In this document: piece by piece, positions 1-8,901 of the stretch
How the letters are laid out: the number at the start of each line of letters is the position of its first letter
Position numbering within the stretch: the stretch's first letter is position 1
Assembly: GCF_009858335.1 (NCBI RefSeq)
Contig: NZ_VMSE01000002.1
Span: forward strand, 186,001 to 250,000
Source of the DNA: Methylovorus glucosotrophus
GTDB lineage: Bacteria; Pseudomonadota; Gammaproteobacteria; Burkholderiales; Methylophilaceae
Direction: 5' to 3'
Length of the DNA stretch: 64,000 nt
Translations under genes and position numbers: made by a program
Notes under the pieces: generated by a model
What the model saw: only the letters and a program-made list of their open reading frames with translations
What the model was told of the DNA's origin: nothing
The model's database searches: none

Positions 1-365
1 TGCACTGCAGTTTTGGTAATTTCATGAAAGACCACGCGCTTGATCAGTTTGTCCTTGATCAGCTTTTTGTCTTTCAGGATTTCGGCAATATGCCAGGAAA
101 TGGCTTCACCTTCGCGGTCCGGGTCGGTTGCGAGGTAGATGGCATCAGAAGCCCGTACAGCCTTGGCGATGGCATCGACATGCTTGGAGTTGCGGTCGAT
201 GACTTCGTATTTCATGGCGTAGTCATTTTCCGGATCCACCGCGCCGTTCTTGGGAATCAGGTCACGCACGTGCCCATAAGAGGCAAGGACCTCAAAGTCG
301 CTACCCAGATATTTTTTCAGGGTTTTGGCTTTTGATGGTGATTCAACAATCAGCAGTTTGGACAT
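1..365 (-). CDS. topA: DNA topoisomerase I, N-terminal part (cut by window edge)
   Basis: Relaxes negative supercoils by a type IA single-strand passage reaction. Reading the minus strand from the ATG at 365 gives about 121 residues starting MSKLLIVESPSKAKTLKKYL. The TOPRIM domain is visible: the VESPSKAKT strand-loop at residues 7-15 with the catalytic Glu, and the metal-binding DPDREGEAISWH motif near residues 81-92. The transesterification domain with the active Tyr lies outside the window. A good sigma-70 promoter sits 34-62 bp upstream of the start. Identification is firm; only the first part of the usual protein can be seen. Confidence 0.95.
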   Translation of the reverse strand, partial: MSKLLIVESPSKAKTLKKYLGSDFEVLASYGHVRDLIPKNGAVDPENDYAMKYEVIDRNSKHVDAIAKAVRASDAIYLATDPDREGEAISWHIAEILKDKKLIKDKLIKRVVFHEITKTAV

Positions 366-398
366 TGACGTGGGCGCAGACGATGGCAAGAGTGGCAG

Positions 399-427
399 AT
401 AATAAGAGTAAATCCGTGACTAGACAA
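399..427 (-). promoter_or_regulatory. sigma-70 promoter for topA
   Basis: On the minus strand TTGTCT (427-422) is followed by a 17-bp spacer and TATTAT (404-399). Transcription would start near 392, leaving a leader of about 27 nt before the topA ATG. A second -35-like TTGACA lies slightly upstream at 443-438. Supported only by sequence match; the topA promoter is often supercoiling-sensitive, which cannot be judged here. Confidence 0.55.
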
Positions 428-519
428 GGAAAGTCGCGTGTCAAGGGCTTGTCTCGCCACTATTTTGCAACTTTTATCTAGCCGTCGGCAAGTGCGCAAA
501 ATGGCGGGTTTACCCCTGA

Positions 520-1452
520 TCAAGCTTCGATGTCGGCACTCAATCGATTTTCCGGACGGCGAAACTCAATGCGGGTACCTTCCTGACTAGCCATGGCAAG
601 CGCGGGCTGCTCTTCCTTGGCGATGTCGCCAAACAAGGGGTCCTCATCTTCCAGCGATGCGCTGGTCAGGCCTTTGAAGTCGTATAAGTCAGTATCGGCC
701 AGGTGCGATGGCTCGACATTGGTAATCGCACGGAAAATATTATTGATGCGGCCGGGCTGTTCGCGTTCCCACGCGTTCAGCATGTCCTTGATTTTTTGGC
801 GTTGCAGATTTTCCTGCGAGCCACACAGGTCGCAAGGAATAATCGGGAATTCCATGCCCCTGGCGTAGGCGGCAATGTCTTTTTCAGCACAATAGGCCAG
901 CGGGCGGATCACCATGAATTCGCCGCGATTGGTACTGAGCTTGGGCGGCATGGCTTTGAGCTTGGAGCCAAAGAACATATTCAGAAACAGGGTCTGCACA
1001 ATATCGTCGCGATGATGGCCCAGGGCAATTTTATTGGCGCCCAGGGCTTTTGCCGTGCTGTAAATAATGCCGCGACGCAGGCGCGAGCACAGTGAGCAGG
1101 TGGTTTTGCCTTCGGGGATTTTTTCCTTGACGATGGAATAGGTGTCGGCTTCGACGATGCGGTATTCTACGCCCAGCTTTTCCAGATAGGCTGGCAGGAC
1201 ATCTTCCGGGAAGTTGGGCTGCTTCTGGTCCAGATTCATGGCGATCAGCTTGAAATCCACCGGTGCGCGTTCCTGCAGGGCCAGCAACAGCATCAGCATG
1301 GCATGCGAATCCTTGCCGCCGCTCATGCAGACCAGCACGGTGTCGCCGTCTTCAATCATGTTGTAATCACCAATGGCTTTGCCAGTGGCACTGATCAGGC
1401 TGTTGCGCAACTTCAGGAAGTTGGCGGAGACGTTGTCGGGATAATGTTTCAT
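520..1452 (-). CDS. ttcA: tRNA 2-thiocytidine(32) synthetase TtcA
   Basis: ATP-dependent enzyme that thiolates cytidine 32 of some tRNAs using a [4Fe-4S] cluster. The 310-residue protein has the PP-loop SGGKDS at residues 44-49 and two CxxC motifs, C119/C122 and C207/C210; TtcA proteins use three such cysteines for the cluster. The start at MKHYPDN is chosen because the conserved family sequence begins there; an in-frame extension to 1521 would run into the neighbouring SDR gene. A perfect TATAAT lies 7 bp before this ATG and no Shine-Dalgarno is seen, so the message may be leaderless. The C-terminal tail after about residue 280 is poorly conserved in the family. Confidence 0.93.
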   Translation of the reverse strand: MKHYPDNVSANFLKLRNSLISATGKAIGDYNMIEDGDTVLVCMSGGKDSHAMLMLLLALQERAPVDFKLIAMNLDQKQPNFPEDVLPAYLEKLGVEYRIVEADTYSIVKEKIPEGKTTCSLCSRLRRGIIYSTAKALGANKIALGHHRDDIVQTLFLNMFFGSKLKAMPPKLSTNRGEFMVIRPLAYCAEKDIAAYARGMEFPIIPCDLCGSQENLQRQKIKDMLNAWEREQPGRINNIFRAITNVEPSHLADTDLYDFKGLTSASLEDEDPLFGDIAKEEQPALAMASQEGTRIEFRRPENRLSADIEA

Positions 1453-1458
1453 GCGGCT

Positions 1459-1464
1459 ATTATA
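1459..1464 (-). promoter_or_regulatory. -10 box of ttcA, very close to the start codon
   Basis: TATAAT on the minus strand (1464-1459) ends 6 bp before the ATG at 1452. The best -35 candidate is CATCAA with 16-bp spacing, which is weak. If used, transcription begins at or next to the start codon, giving a leaderless or near-leaderless mRNA. Confidence 0.45.
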
Positions 1465-1492
1465 AAGTATGCATCCGGATTTGATGCATGGC

Positions 1493-2269
1493 TCACAAGT
1501 TAAGCGAGCGACCACCATCAATGGCCATCACGTGCCCGGTGACAAACGGCGCATCCTGAATCAGGAAGCGAACGGCTTTGGCCACATCGTCCCCCTCGCC
1601 TATGCGCTTCAGCAGGGTTTGCGAAATAACGCGTTGTCGATACACCTCGTCAAATTGCGGGTTGTCTTCCGGCCATAGCACGGGGCCGGGCGCCACGGCG
1701 TTAACGCGGACTTCTGGTCCGAGCTCATGCGCGAGCGATTTTGTCAGGGTGACCAGACCCGCTTTGGCCACGCTGTAGACGATGTAGCCTTTCTTCGGCC
1801 GTTCCACATGCATGTCGGTAATGTTGATAATGCAGCCGCTATTTTTGCGCAGCTCGGGCGCTGCTGCTTGCGACAGGAACAACGGTGCTTTGAGGTTGGA
1901 ACCGACAAGGTCTGTCCAGGCGTCTTCGCTGATCTGGCCGAGCTCGGTGGCGTAGTAGCTGGAGGCGTTATTGATCAGCACGTCCAGTTTGCCGAACTGC
2001 TTGATCGTTTCCTGAATCAGGCTCGGCAGTACCGCGATATTCAACAGATCCGCCTGGATAATGGCGACTGAATTTGGCCGTTGCAGGTTGAGTTCGGATT
2101 GCAGGGCCCGGGCTTCGCTCGCCGAGCTGCGGTAATGGATCATCAGCTTTGCGCCGCCAGCATGCAGCAGGCGGCAGATGGAGGCGCCCACGCGCTTGGC
2201 TCCCCCGGTAATCAGTACTACTTTGTCATTAAGATTTGAATTCACGCCAGTTTCCGAAATAGTGCCCAC
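1493..2269 (-). CDS. Pteridine reductase-like short-chain dehydrogenase (FolM/PTR1 type)
   Basis: NADPH-dependent SDR of 258 residues. The cofactor motif is TGGAKRVG (residues 21-28), NNAS follows at 100-103, and the catalytic Tyr and Lys are Y165 and K169. Where classical SDRs have Ser there is D152, spaced 13 residues before Tyr; this is the Asp-Tyr-Lys arrangement of pteridine reductases, so reduction of dihydropterin or dihydrofolate-type substrates is likely. The start is GTG at 2269; an internal GTG at codon 9 is an alternative. It lies 40 bp upstream of ttcA on the same strand and is divergent from the methyltransferase at 2294. The family is secure, the exact substrate inferred. Confidence 0.82.
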   Translation of the reverse strand: MGTISETGVNSNLNDKVVLITGGAKRVGASICRLLHAGGAKLMIHYRSSASEARALQSELNLQRPNSVAIIQADLLNIAVLPSLIQETIKQFGKLDVLINNASSYYATELGQISEDAWTDLVGSNLKAPLFLSQAAAPELRKNSGCIINITDMHVERPKKGYIVYSVAKAGLVTLTKSLAHELGPEVRVNAVAPGPVLWPEDNPQFDEVYRQRVISQTLLKRIGEGDDVAKAVRFLIQDAPFVTGHVMAIDGGRSLNL

Positions 2270-2276
2270 TGCTGTT

Positions 2277-2282
2277 TATAAT
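2277..2282 (+). promoter_or_regulatory. -10 box of the MidA-like gene
   Basis: TATAAT 11 bp before the ATG at 2294. No convincing -35 at 16-18 bp. The predicted start of transcription leaves only a few nucleotides of leader, and no Shine-Dalgarno is visible. Confidence 0.4.
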
Positions 2283-2293
2283 GCCGAGCTATC

Positions 2294-3451
2294 ATGATCA
2301 ATTCATTACCAAAACCAGATGCCGACGCGGCTGCCCACAGTCAGCAATTGAAGCTGCATATTGGCAGGCATATTGCAGAGGCGGGCGGCTGGCTGGACTT
2401 TGCACAATACATGGATTTGGTGCTGTATGCACCAAGCCTTGGGTATTACAGTGCCGGGGCCAAAAAGTTCGGTCCGGCAGGAGATTTTGTTACGGCTCCC
2501 GAGCTTTCTCCACTATTCGCCCGCACCCTTGCCACGCAGGCTGCCGACATACTCTCTGCAACTGCTGGGGATGTGCTTGAGCTGGGTGCCGGCAGTGGCC
2601 GGTTGGCGGCCGATTTGCTGCTGGAGCTGGATCGCCTGCAGCAGCTGCCATCACAATACCGCATTCTGGAGATAAGCGCTTACTTGCGGCAGGTGCAGAA
2701 GGATTACTTGCAGAAAGTTTTGCCCCCGCATTTGATGCAACGCGTGGAATGGCTGGATAGCCTGCCCGAGGCGTTTTCCGGCCTGGTGCTGGGGAATGAA
2801 GTGCTGGATGCCTTGCCCGTGCATATTGTCCATCAGCAGGCCGATGGGCTGTGGCAACGCGGCGTTGGGCTTGCGCCAGATGCTGAATTGCAGTGGGTTG
2901 ATCGGCCAGCTGATGCGCTCATTCAGGCCGCATTCCGCGAGACTCGATTGCCTGAGTCGTACACCACCGAAATCTGTATGGCCGCTGGTGGCCTGATAGC
3001 CAGCCTTGCCAGCATGTTGCAACGTGGTGTCGTGCTGCTGATTGATTACGGGTTTCCTCGCCATGAGTATTACCACCCACAACGCCAGCAAGGTACGCTG
3101 ATGTGCCACTATCGCCACCATGCGCATACGGATCCGTTTTTATACCCCGGCTTGCAGGATATTACGGCGCACGTGGATTTCACCCGGATTGCCGAATCTG
3201 CCATGCAACAGGGGCTGGCTGTCATGGGCTATGCCAGTCAGGCGCAATTCCTTATCAACTGCGGCATTACGGAGTGTCTTGCCGAGGTGTCCCCGCATGA
3301 TGTCGCTGCATATGCACCGCTTGCTTCGTCTGCCCAGAAACTGCTATCCCCGGCGGAGATGGGCGAGCTATTCAAGGTGATCGCTGTTGGGCGCGGTGTT
3401 GATGAGCCTTTGCGTGGCTTTGGCCGCGGCGACAAACGACATACCCTGTAA
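2294..3451 (+). CDS. SAM-dependent methyltransferase, MidA/NDUFAF7 (DUF185) family
   Basis: A 385-residue class I methyltransferase. Characteristic pieces are a GYYS/GDFVTAPELSPLF region (about residues 51-77), the SAM-binding glycine motif LELGAGSGRL (about 95-104), GNEVLDALP (about 165-173), and LLIDYGFPRHEYYHP (about 249-263). The mitochondrial relative NDUFAF7/MidA methylates an arginine of complex I subunit NDUFS2; the bacterial substrate is not established. Divergent pairing with a pteridine reductase-like SDR is common in betaproteobacteria as I recall. A TATAAT is only 11 bp upstream. Family assignment is firm, function unknown. Confidence 0.88.
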   Translation: MINSLPKPDADAAAHSQQLKLHIGRHIAEAGGWLDFAQYMDLVLYAPSLGYYSAGAKKFGPAGDFVTAPELSPLFARTLATQAADILSATAGDVLELGAGSGRLAADLLLELDRLQQLPSQYRILEISAYLRQVQKDYLQKVLPPHLMQRVEWLDSLPEAFSGLVLGNEVLDALPVHIVHQQADGLWQRGVGLAPDAELQWVDRPADALIQAAFRETRLPESYTTEICMAAGGLIASLASMLQRGVVLLIDYGFPRHEYYHPQRQQGTLMCHYRHHAHTDPFLYPGLQDITAHVDFTRIAESAMQQGLAVMGYASQAQFLINCGITECLAEVSPHDVAAYAPLASSAQKLLSPAEMGELFKVIAVGRGVDEPLRGFGRGDKRHTL

Positions 3452-3486
3452 TCCAAATTCCCGCTGGGGCGCCATGCCCCCTCCGT

Positions 3487-3492
3487 TATAAT
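3487..3492 (+). promoter_or_regulatory. -10 box of trmB
   Basis: TATAAT lies 32 bp before the ATG at 3525. Just upstream is a short inverted repeat, GGGGC-GCCAT-GCCCC (3466-3480), which covers the expected -35 region and could be the end signal of the preceding gene or an operator. No clear -35 hexamer is seen. Confidence 0.45.
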
Positions 3493-3524
3493 GGCGGTTT
3501 AACGTAATTTGCATTGTGACCGGT

Positions 3525-4241
3525 ATGGAACATAAAGAGCATGAGCTGCCCCCGGGTGAGCAGGACAATCCCAAGCATCGCCCCATTCGCAGCTTCGTAT
3601 TACGGCAGGGGCGACTGACCGAAGGGCAGCGCAAGGCATTGGAGCAGTGGCTGCCAGTTTATGGCGTCGCGTATCAGCCGGAACCCATCGCGCTTGATCA
3701 GGTATTTGGCCGGGCGGAGAGTCCAAAAATTCTCGAGATCGGCTTTGGCATGGGGGATAGCACCGCAAAAATCGCCCAGTTACAACCCGATCGTGACTTT
3801 ATAGGCGTGGAAGTGCATACCCCTGGCGTCGGCAGCCTGCTCAAGCTGGTAGGCGAAATGCACCTGGAGAATATCCGGGTGATTCAGCATGACGCCGTCG
3901 AGGTGTTGCAGCACATGATCCCGGATGCGAGCCTGGATGGCGTGCATATTTTCTTCCCGGATCCCTGGCATAAAAAGCGCCATCACAAGCGCCGCTTGAT
4001 TCAGGCGGCTTTTGTACAGCTTCTGTGCAGCAAGCTTAAACCCGGCGCCTATCTGCATGTGGCGACAGATTGGCAGGAATATGCCGAGTGGGTGCTGGAG
4101 GTGTTGCAGGGGGAGCCGCAGTTGCGCAATACGGCGGATACGTATGCCGAGAAGCCGGATTACCGACCCTTAACCAAGTTTGAAAACCGTGGCATCAAGC
4201 TGGGCCACGGCGTCTGGGATATTATCTTCACCCGAAAATAG
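3525..4241 (+). CDS. trmB: tRNA (guanine-N7-)-methyltransferase TrmB
   Basis: Makes m7G46 in the variable loop of tRNAs using SAM. Visible motifs are [15 protein letters not shown] (SAM motif I), a [10 protein letters not shown] stretch, and [15 protein letters not shown], the TrmB signature with the catalytic Asp and basic tRNA-binding run. About 238 residues, a normal length. The first ATG (3525) is preferred; an in-frame GTG at 3516 would add three residues, and neither has a clear Shine-Dalgarno. It ends 4 bp from the end of engB, so the two genes converge. Confidence 0.93.
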   Translation: MEHKEHELPPGEQDNPKHRPIRSFVLRQGRLTEGQRKALEQWLPVYGVAYQPEPIALDQVFGRAESPKILEIGFGMGDSTAKIAQLQPDRDFIGVEVHTPGVGSLLKLVGEMHLENIRVIQHDAVEVLQHMIPDASLDGVHIFFPDPWHKKRHHKRRLIQAAFVQLLCSKLKPGAYLHVATDWQEYAEWVLEVLQGEPQLRNTADTYAEKPDYRPLTKFENRGIKLGHGVWDIIFTRK

Positions 4242-4245
4242 AGCC

Positions 4246-4884
4246 TTACTCCGCAGGGCTCTCGGAGGGTTCTTCTGTGGTGTGATCCTGTGGTGGAAAC
4301 AGCCATTTGCCGATGACGGCTTCGGCTTCTTCCACGCCCTGTTTTTTCAGGCTGGAAAACAGCTGTACCGAGCAGTTGCCCCATGTGGTATTCAATTCTT
4401 TGCGCACGGCATTCAGGGTCAGCATGGCGGCACTTCTGGACAGCTTGTCCGACTTGGTCAGCAACACATGTATTGGCTTGCCGCTGGGGCCAAACCAGTC
4501 CAGCATTTGCCGGTCCAGCGGAGTCAAAGGGTGGCGGCTATCCATTACCAACACCAGTCCGTATAAGGATGAGCGGTGGTTCAGGTAATTGGAAAGCGTC
4601 ATCTGCCAGTGCTTGCGCATGCTCTCCGGGACTTTTGCATAGCCGTATCCGGGCAAGTCCACCAGAAAACGATCTCCGCCCAGACTAAAGAAGTTGATCA
4701 GCTGCGTGCGGCCTGGCTGCTTACTGACGAAAGCCAGACGATTATGATTCGCCATGGTGTTGAGCGCGCTTGACTTCCCTGCATTTGAGCGGCCGGCAAA
4801 AGCGACCTCGATTCCGAATGGCGGAGGCAAGTCGCTCAGATGATGAGCGGAGATATGGAATGTGGCGTTTTGAAACAATGGCAT
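4246..4884 (-). CDS. engB: Ribosome biogenesis GTP-binding protein EngB/YsxC (YihA)
   Basis: Essential small GTPase of the TRAFAC class needed for late assembly of the 50S subunit. The 212-residue protein carries P-loop GRSNAGKSS (residues 31-39), G3 motif DLPGYG (76-81) and G4 motif TKSDK. The ATG at 4884 (MPLFQNATF) is preferred over an upstream TTG at 4911 because it matches the usual N-terminus. A 30-residue acidic tail closes the protein. Convergent with trmB, 4 bp apart; divergent from the cytochrome c4 gene. Confidence 0.93.
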   Translation of the reverse strand: MPLFQNATFHISAHHLSDLPPPFGIEVAFAGRSNAGKSSALNTMANHNRLAFVSKQPGRTQLINFFSLGGDRFLVDLPGYGYAKVPESMRKHWQMTLSNYLNHRSSLYGLVLVMDSRHPLTPLDRQMLDWFGPSGKPIHVLLTKSDKLSRSAAMLTLNAVRKELNTTWGNCSVQLFSSLKKQGVEEAEAVIGKWLFPPQDHTTEEPSESPAE

Positions 4885-5008
4885 AGATAGAGGCTTATTC
4901 AAGGACAGCAAGGGGCAAAAATGCTACCACGATAACGTAAATTTGGATAAAATGCGTGGCTAATGTTTAACCATATTTAAATCAGTAGTATTGTTTGAGG
5001 AGCTGGAT

Positions 5009-5617
5009 ATGAATTTCCGTCACATTGCGGTGCTTGCCCTGGGCTCAATGACCGCCATTTCTGCCTTTGCCGCAGGAGATGCCAGCAAGGGCGCTGCAAC
5101 AGCGACCACCGTCTGCGCGGCCTGTCACGGTGCGGATGGCAATAGCATGGTGCCTATGTACCCCAAGCTGGCAGGTCAGCATCCGGAATACATTACCAAG
5201 CAACTCACCAACTTCAAGGCTGGCGATCGCAAGAACCCGATCATGGCTGGCATGGTGGCCAATCTGACCCCTGAAGACATGAGCAATCTGGGTGCATACT
5301 TCGGTTCGCAGACACCTAAACAAGGCACGGCCAAGAGCAATGGTGCTGGTTCTGTTGGCGAAAAAATCTTCAAGGGTGGTATTCCTGGCGTAGGTGTTCC
5401 TGCCTGTGCTTCCTGTCACGGTCCTGCTGGCGCTGGCATTCCTGTGCAGTTCCCACGTCTGGCTGGTCAGCATGCGGATTACACCGTGACCCAGCTGAAG
5501 GCATTCCGTGCTGGCGAACGTGCCAATGATGCTGCCAAGATGATGCGCATGGTGGCTGCCAAGCTGAGTGACAGCGATATGGCAGCGGTTGCTGACTATA
5601 TTCAGGGTCTGCACTAA
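5009..5617 (+). CDS. Cytochrome c4, diheme, periplasmic
   Basis: Electron carrier between the bc1 complex and terminal oxidases. The 202-residue precursor starts with a Sec signal peptide (residues 1-22, ending SAFAA). Two similar cytochrome c domains each bind one heme through CAACH (36-40) and CASCH (133-137), and each repeats the PxLAGQHxxY pattern, the duplicated build of cytochrome c4. GAGGAG (4997-5002) is placed 6 bp before the ATG, which decides this start over an ATG six codons upstream. A TAAAAT at 4948-4953 may be the -10. Next to the cytochrome c maturation genes resB-ccsB, but separated from them by a strong terminator. Confidence 0.92.
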   Translation: MNFRHIAVLALGSMTAISAFAAGDASKGAATATTVCAACHGADGNSMVPMYPKLAGQHPEYITKQLTNFKAGDRKNPIMAGMVANLTPEDMSNLGAYFGSQTPKQGTAKSNGAGSVGEKIFKGGIPGVGVPACASCHGPAGAGIPVQFPRLAGQHADYTVTQLKAFRAGERANDAAKMMRMVAAKLSDSDMAAVADYIQGLH

Positions 5618-5652
5618 GCTAGTCCCATCGGGGCTGGTCCAATAGCTGTTTT

Positions 5653-5691
5653 AAAAAGTTAAGGGTGGCTGCAAGCCACCCTTAACTTTTT
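5653..5691 (+). terminator. Strong intrinsic terminator after cytochrome c4
   Basis: An 18-bp stem with a 3-nt loop (GCA at 5671-5673), GC-rich at the top and an A-run/T-run at the base, so it could also work on the minus strand. It isolates the cytochrome c4 gene from resB, whose start is only 19 bp beyond. Confidence 0.9.
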
Positions 5692-5709
5692 TGGCAACTC
5701 CTGCCAGTC

Positions 5710-7713
5710 TTGTTTGTCCTAAACGAACTCTTTCAGATTGATTACGCCTTGAAGCCTCAGTTCTCCAACTCCCGTCGACTATACGAGCTCCTTAGTTCCA
5801 TGCGTTTTGCCGTGAGCTTGCTTACCGTATTGGGGATCGCGTCTATCATCGGAACGGTCCTCAAGCAAAACGAGCCTTATCCCAATTACGTGATCAAGTT
5901 CGGCCAGTTCTGGTTTGATCTGTTCGAAAAGCTGGGCTTGTATGACGTGTATCACAGCGTCTGGTTTCTGGTGATACTGGTGTTCCTGGTGCTGTCGACC
6001 AGCCTTTGTATTTATCGTAATAGCCCGCTGATGTTGCGGGAGTTGCGTGCTTATCGTGAGGGCGCGACAGAAAAATCCCTGCGGGCATTCAGTCATCGTG
6101 CTTCTTATACAGTTGCCGCTACTGCCGAGGCGCGTGCGCGTATCGTGCAGTTTTTAGGGCAGCGTGGTTTTCGGTTCAAAACTGTACAGCAAGCCGATGG
6201 CAGCGAGCTGATTGCCGCCAAGGCAGGCAGCTATCAGCGCCTTGGTTATATCCTGACGCACACGGCCATCGTCATCATTTGTGTGGGTGGCCTGATTGAT
6301 GGCAACGTGCCCTTCAAGGTGCAAGAGCTGCTCGGCTACAAAAAGGTCGAAACGCTGGATATTCCCGAGAATGAAGTACCGGCCATCAGCCGCTTGTCTG
6401 TGCGCAATTTGTCTTTCCGCGCCAATATGACCCTGCCGGAAGGTGCCAGCTCCAATGTGTCTTTCATGCGCATTCGCGATGGTTATCTGGTGCAGGAGCT
6501 GCCATTCCGCATTCAGCTGAAGCAGTTCCGGATTGAGCATTACGCTACCGGTCAGCCCAAGTCCTTCGAGAGTGATCTCCTGATTATTGATCCTGACCTC
6601 AAGGAGCCGTTGGCGCACACCATCAGTGTCAATCACCCGCTGATTTATAAAGGCATTGCCATTTACCAGTCCGATTTTCAGGATGGTGGTACCAAGCTCA
6701 ATTTCAATGCATATGGTTTGTTTGGCGCCAAAGATCAGCCGATCAAAGTGCAAAGCAATATCTTCAAGAACGTGACCCTGGGTGAGGGCGATCAGGCGCT
6801 GAAAGTTGAATTCAACGATTTCAGGTTGTTCAACATTCTTAACTTGTCTCCCGATGGCAAGGGCAAGCCACATAACGTCGGCCCCAACATCACCTACAAG
6901 GTGCGCGATGCCCAAGGTCAGGCACGCGAGTATGTGAGCTACATGCAGCCTTTGCAGCTTGATGGCCGCCGCTATTTCGTCACCGGCATGCGGGCAACGC
7001 CTCAGGATGAGTTGAAGTACCTGCGTATTCCTGCGGATGAGGATTACAGCTTGCAAGGGTTCATGCGGCTACGGGCCACCATGTTTGATCCCTCCCTGCA
7101 CGAGGAAATTGCGCGTCGCTTTACTCAGGATGCCATGGGCGACAAAGCTGATCCTGACATGCGCAAGAAATTCCAGGCAAGTGTAGTGCAGTTGTTGCAA
7201 GGCTTTGATGCGGGTGGCTACACGCGGATTGCCAAGATGATTGAAGATGCCGTGCCAGAGCCGCAGCGCGAAAAGGCGGCGCAGACCTATCTGAAAATTA
7301 TCTCTGGTGCGACGCTTGAGGCATACAAGCTGGGGCTTGAGCGTGCTGGACTCAAGGCCGGTGAGCCTGATTCCAATACGCAGATCTTTCTGCAGGAAAG
7401 TCTGAATGCCATGAGTGATCTGTTCTTTTATGGCGCCCCGTTTTATTTGCAGCTGGATGAATTCCAGCAACGTCAGGCCAGTGGTTTGCAACTGACGCGC
7501 TCCCCCGGCAAGAATCTGGTGTATGGTGGGTCTGTGTTGCTGGTGCTGGGCATCTTTGCCATGATTTATATCCGGGAACGCCGTATCTGGATGTTGATCA
7601 AACCCACTAATGAAGTGTTGTTTACCATGTCCGCCAATCGCAAGAATCGCGATCTGGATATGGAGTTCGAGCAGTACCGCGAACAGTTGCGTCGATTGTT
7701 GCAAAGCGAATAG
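5710..7713 (+). CDS. resB: Cytochrome c biogenesis protein ResB (Ccs1)
   Basis: Membrane half of the system II heme delivery and ligation complex that attaches heme to apocytochromes c in the periplasm. The 667-residue protein has membrane segments near residues 33-51, 84-102, 178-196 and 602-622, with a periplasmic domain of about 400 residues between the third and fourth, the standard ResB topology. The FAVSLLTVLGIASIIGTVLKQNEPY stretch is typical of betaproteobacteria. The frame opens with TTG at 5710; a TTG at codon 14 or the ATG at codon 31 are alternatives, so the exact N-terminus is uncertain. Its partner ccsB follows after 33 bp. Confidence 0.88.
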   Translation: MFVLNELFQIDYALKPQFSNSRRLYELLSSMRFAVSLLTVLGIASIIGTVLKQNEPYPNYVIKFGQFWFDLFEKLGLYDVYHSVWFLVILVFLVLSTSLCIYRNSPLMLRELRAYREGATEKSLRAFSHRASYTVAATAEARARIVQFLGQRGFRFKTVQQADGSELIAAKAGSYQRLGYILTHTAIVIICVGGLIDGNVPFKVQELLGYKKVETLDIPENEVPAISRLSVRNLSFRANMTLPEGASSNVSFMRIRDGYLVQELPFRIQLKQFRIEHYATGQPKSFESDLLIIDPDLKEPLAHTISVNHPLIYKGIAIYQSDFQDGGTKLNFNAYGLFGAKDQPIKVQSNIFKNVTLGEGDQALKVEFNDFRLFNILNLSPDGKGKPHNVGPNITYKVRDAQGQAREYVSYMQPLQLDGRRYFVTGMRATPQDELKYLRIPADEDYSLQGFMRLRATMFDPSLHEEIARRFTQDAMGDKADPDMRKKFQASVVQLLQGFDAGGYTRIAKMIEDAVPEPQREKAAQTYLKIISGATLEAYKLGLERAGLKAGEPDSNTQIFLQESLNAMSDLFFYGAPFYLQLDEFQQRQASGLQLTRSPGKNLVYGGSVLLVLGIFAMIYIRERRIWMLIKPTNEVLFTMSANRKNRDLDMEFEQYREQLRRLLQSE

Positions 7714-7746
7714 CGCATGCTATCTAGCCAAGGATCAGGAAAAACC

Positions 7747-8892
7747 ATGAATACCATTTTGTTTGAAGATCACCCTCAGCCGCTGTTGAAGCGTTTGCGC
7801 TGGCAGGATTGGCTGTATGCCATCATCCTCTGTGCGGGCGCGCTGTTTGCCTACCAGCAATATGGCGCTTACATGGATGCCTACGAAAAAACCTTTTTGA
7901 TTGGGGCGGCGCTGGGCTTCAGTTATCTGGGCTGGCAGTGGAAACCCATGCGTCTTCTGATTATTGGCATCGGCATCATCAGCCTGTTTGCCATTCAGCT
8001 CTATCAGGCCGATCTGGCCCGCGCCGAGCATGCCTTCCTGTTGAAATTCCTTATCTCCAGCCAGTCCGCCATCATGTGGATGAATGTGCTGTTTGTGCTG
8101 GCTATGCTGACCTACTGGTTTGCCCTGTTCCGCCGTTCCGAATTCTCCGGCAAGGTGGCGACCAGCCTGACCTGGTCCGCCGTGCTGATGGGCTTTGTCG
8201 GCCTGATGGTGCGCTGGTATGAGTCCTATCTGATCGCCCCGGATGTTGGCCATATTCCAATCAGCAATCTGTATGAAGTATTTGTGCTGTTCTGCCTGAT
8301 TACGGCACTTTTGTATCTTTACTATGAACGCCGCTATGAAACCCGCCAGCTGGGTGGCTTTGTCTTGCTGGTCATTAACGCGGCGGTAGGCTTCATCCTC
8401 TGGTACACCTTCGATCGTCAGGCCAATGCCATTCAGCCGCTGGTGCCTGCCTTGCAATCCTACTGGATGAAAATCCATGTGCCGGCCAACTTTATTGGTT
8501 ATGGCGCCTTCTCGCTGGCAGCGATGGTGGGTAGCGCTTATTTGCTGGCTGAGCGTGGCATTCTGGCATCGCGCCTGCCCAAGCTCGAAGTGCTGGATGA
8601 CGTGATGTACAAGGCGATTGCCGTCGGTTTTGCCTTCTTCACCATTGCGACTATTCTGGGTGCCATGTGGGCGGCGGAAGCCTGGGGCGGCTATTGGTCA
8701 TGGGACCCGAAGGAAACCTGGGCCCTGATTGTGTGGCTGAATTATGCGGCCTGGCTGCACTTGCGCTTGGTTAAGGGCTTGCGCGGCAGCATGCTGGCCT
8801 GGTGGGCATTGGTAGGTTTGCTGGTGACGACCTTTGCCTTCCTCGGCGTCAATATGTTCCTTTCCGGCCTGCACTCTTACGGAACGCTTTGA
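7747..8892 (+). CDS. ccsB: Cytochrome c biogenesis protein CcsB/CcsA (ResC), heme handling
   Basis: Heme export and ligation partner of ResB. The 381-residue polytopic protein has about eight membrane segments and ends with the tryptophan-rich WWD signature WGGYWSWDPKETWALIVW (about residues 313-330) that presents heme on the outer face of the membrane. The ATG at 7747 is chosen because AGGA (7737-7740) is well placed; an upstream ATG at 7717 lacks this. Together with resB it serves cytochrome c4 and cytochrome c1, both encoded in this window. It ends 9 bp from the convergent histidine kinase gene. Confidence 0.92.
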   Translation: MNTILFEDHPQPLLKRLRWQDWLYAIILCAGALFAYQQYGAYMDAYEKTFLIGAALGFSYLGWQWKPMRLLIIGIGIISLFAIQLYQADLARAEHAFLLKFLISSQSAIMWMNVLFVLAMLTYWFALFRRSEFSGKVATSLTWSAVLMGFVGLMVRWYESYLIAPDVGHIPISNLYEVFVLFCLITALLYLYYERRYETRQLGGFVLLVINAAVGFILWYTFDRQANAIQPLVPALQSYWMKIHVPANFIGYGAFSLAAMVGSAYLLAERGILASRLPKLEVLDDVMYKAIAVGFAFFTIATILGAMWAAEAWGGYWSWDPKETWALIVWLNYAAWLHLRLVKGLRGSMLAWWALVGLLVTTFAFLGVNMFLSGLHSYGTL

Positions 8893-8901
8893 TGATTGGT
8901 G

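Noticed and set aside
24..335. 103-codon plus-strand frame at the window start
   Set aside because: It is the complement of topA, whose TOPRIM motifs are unmistakable on the minus strand.
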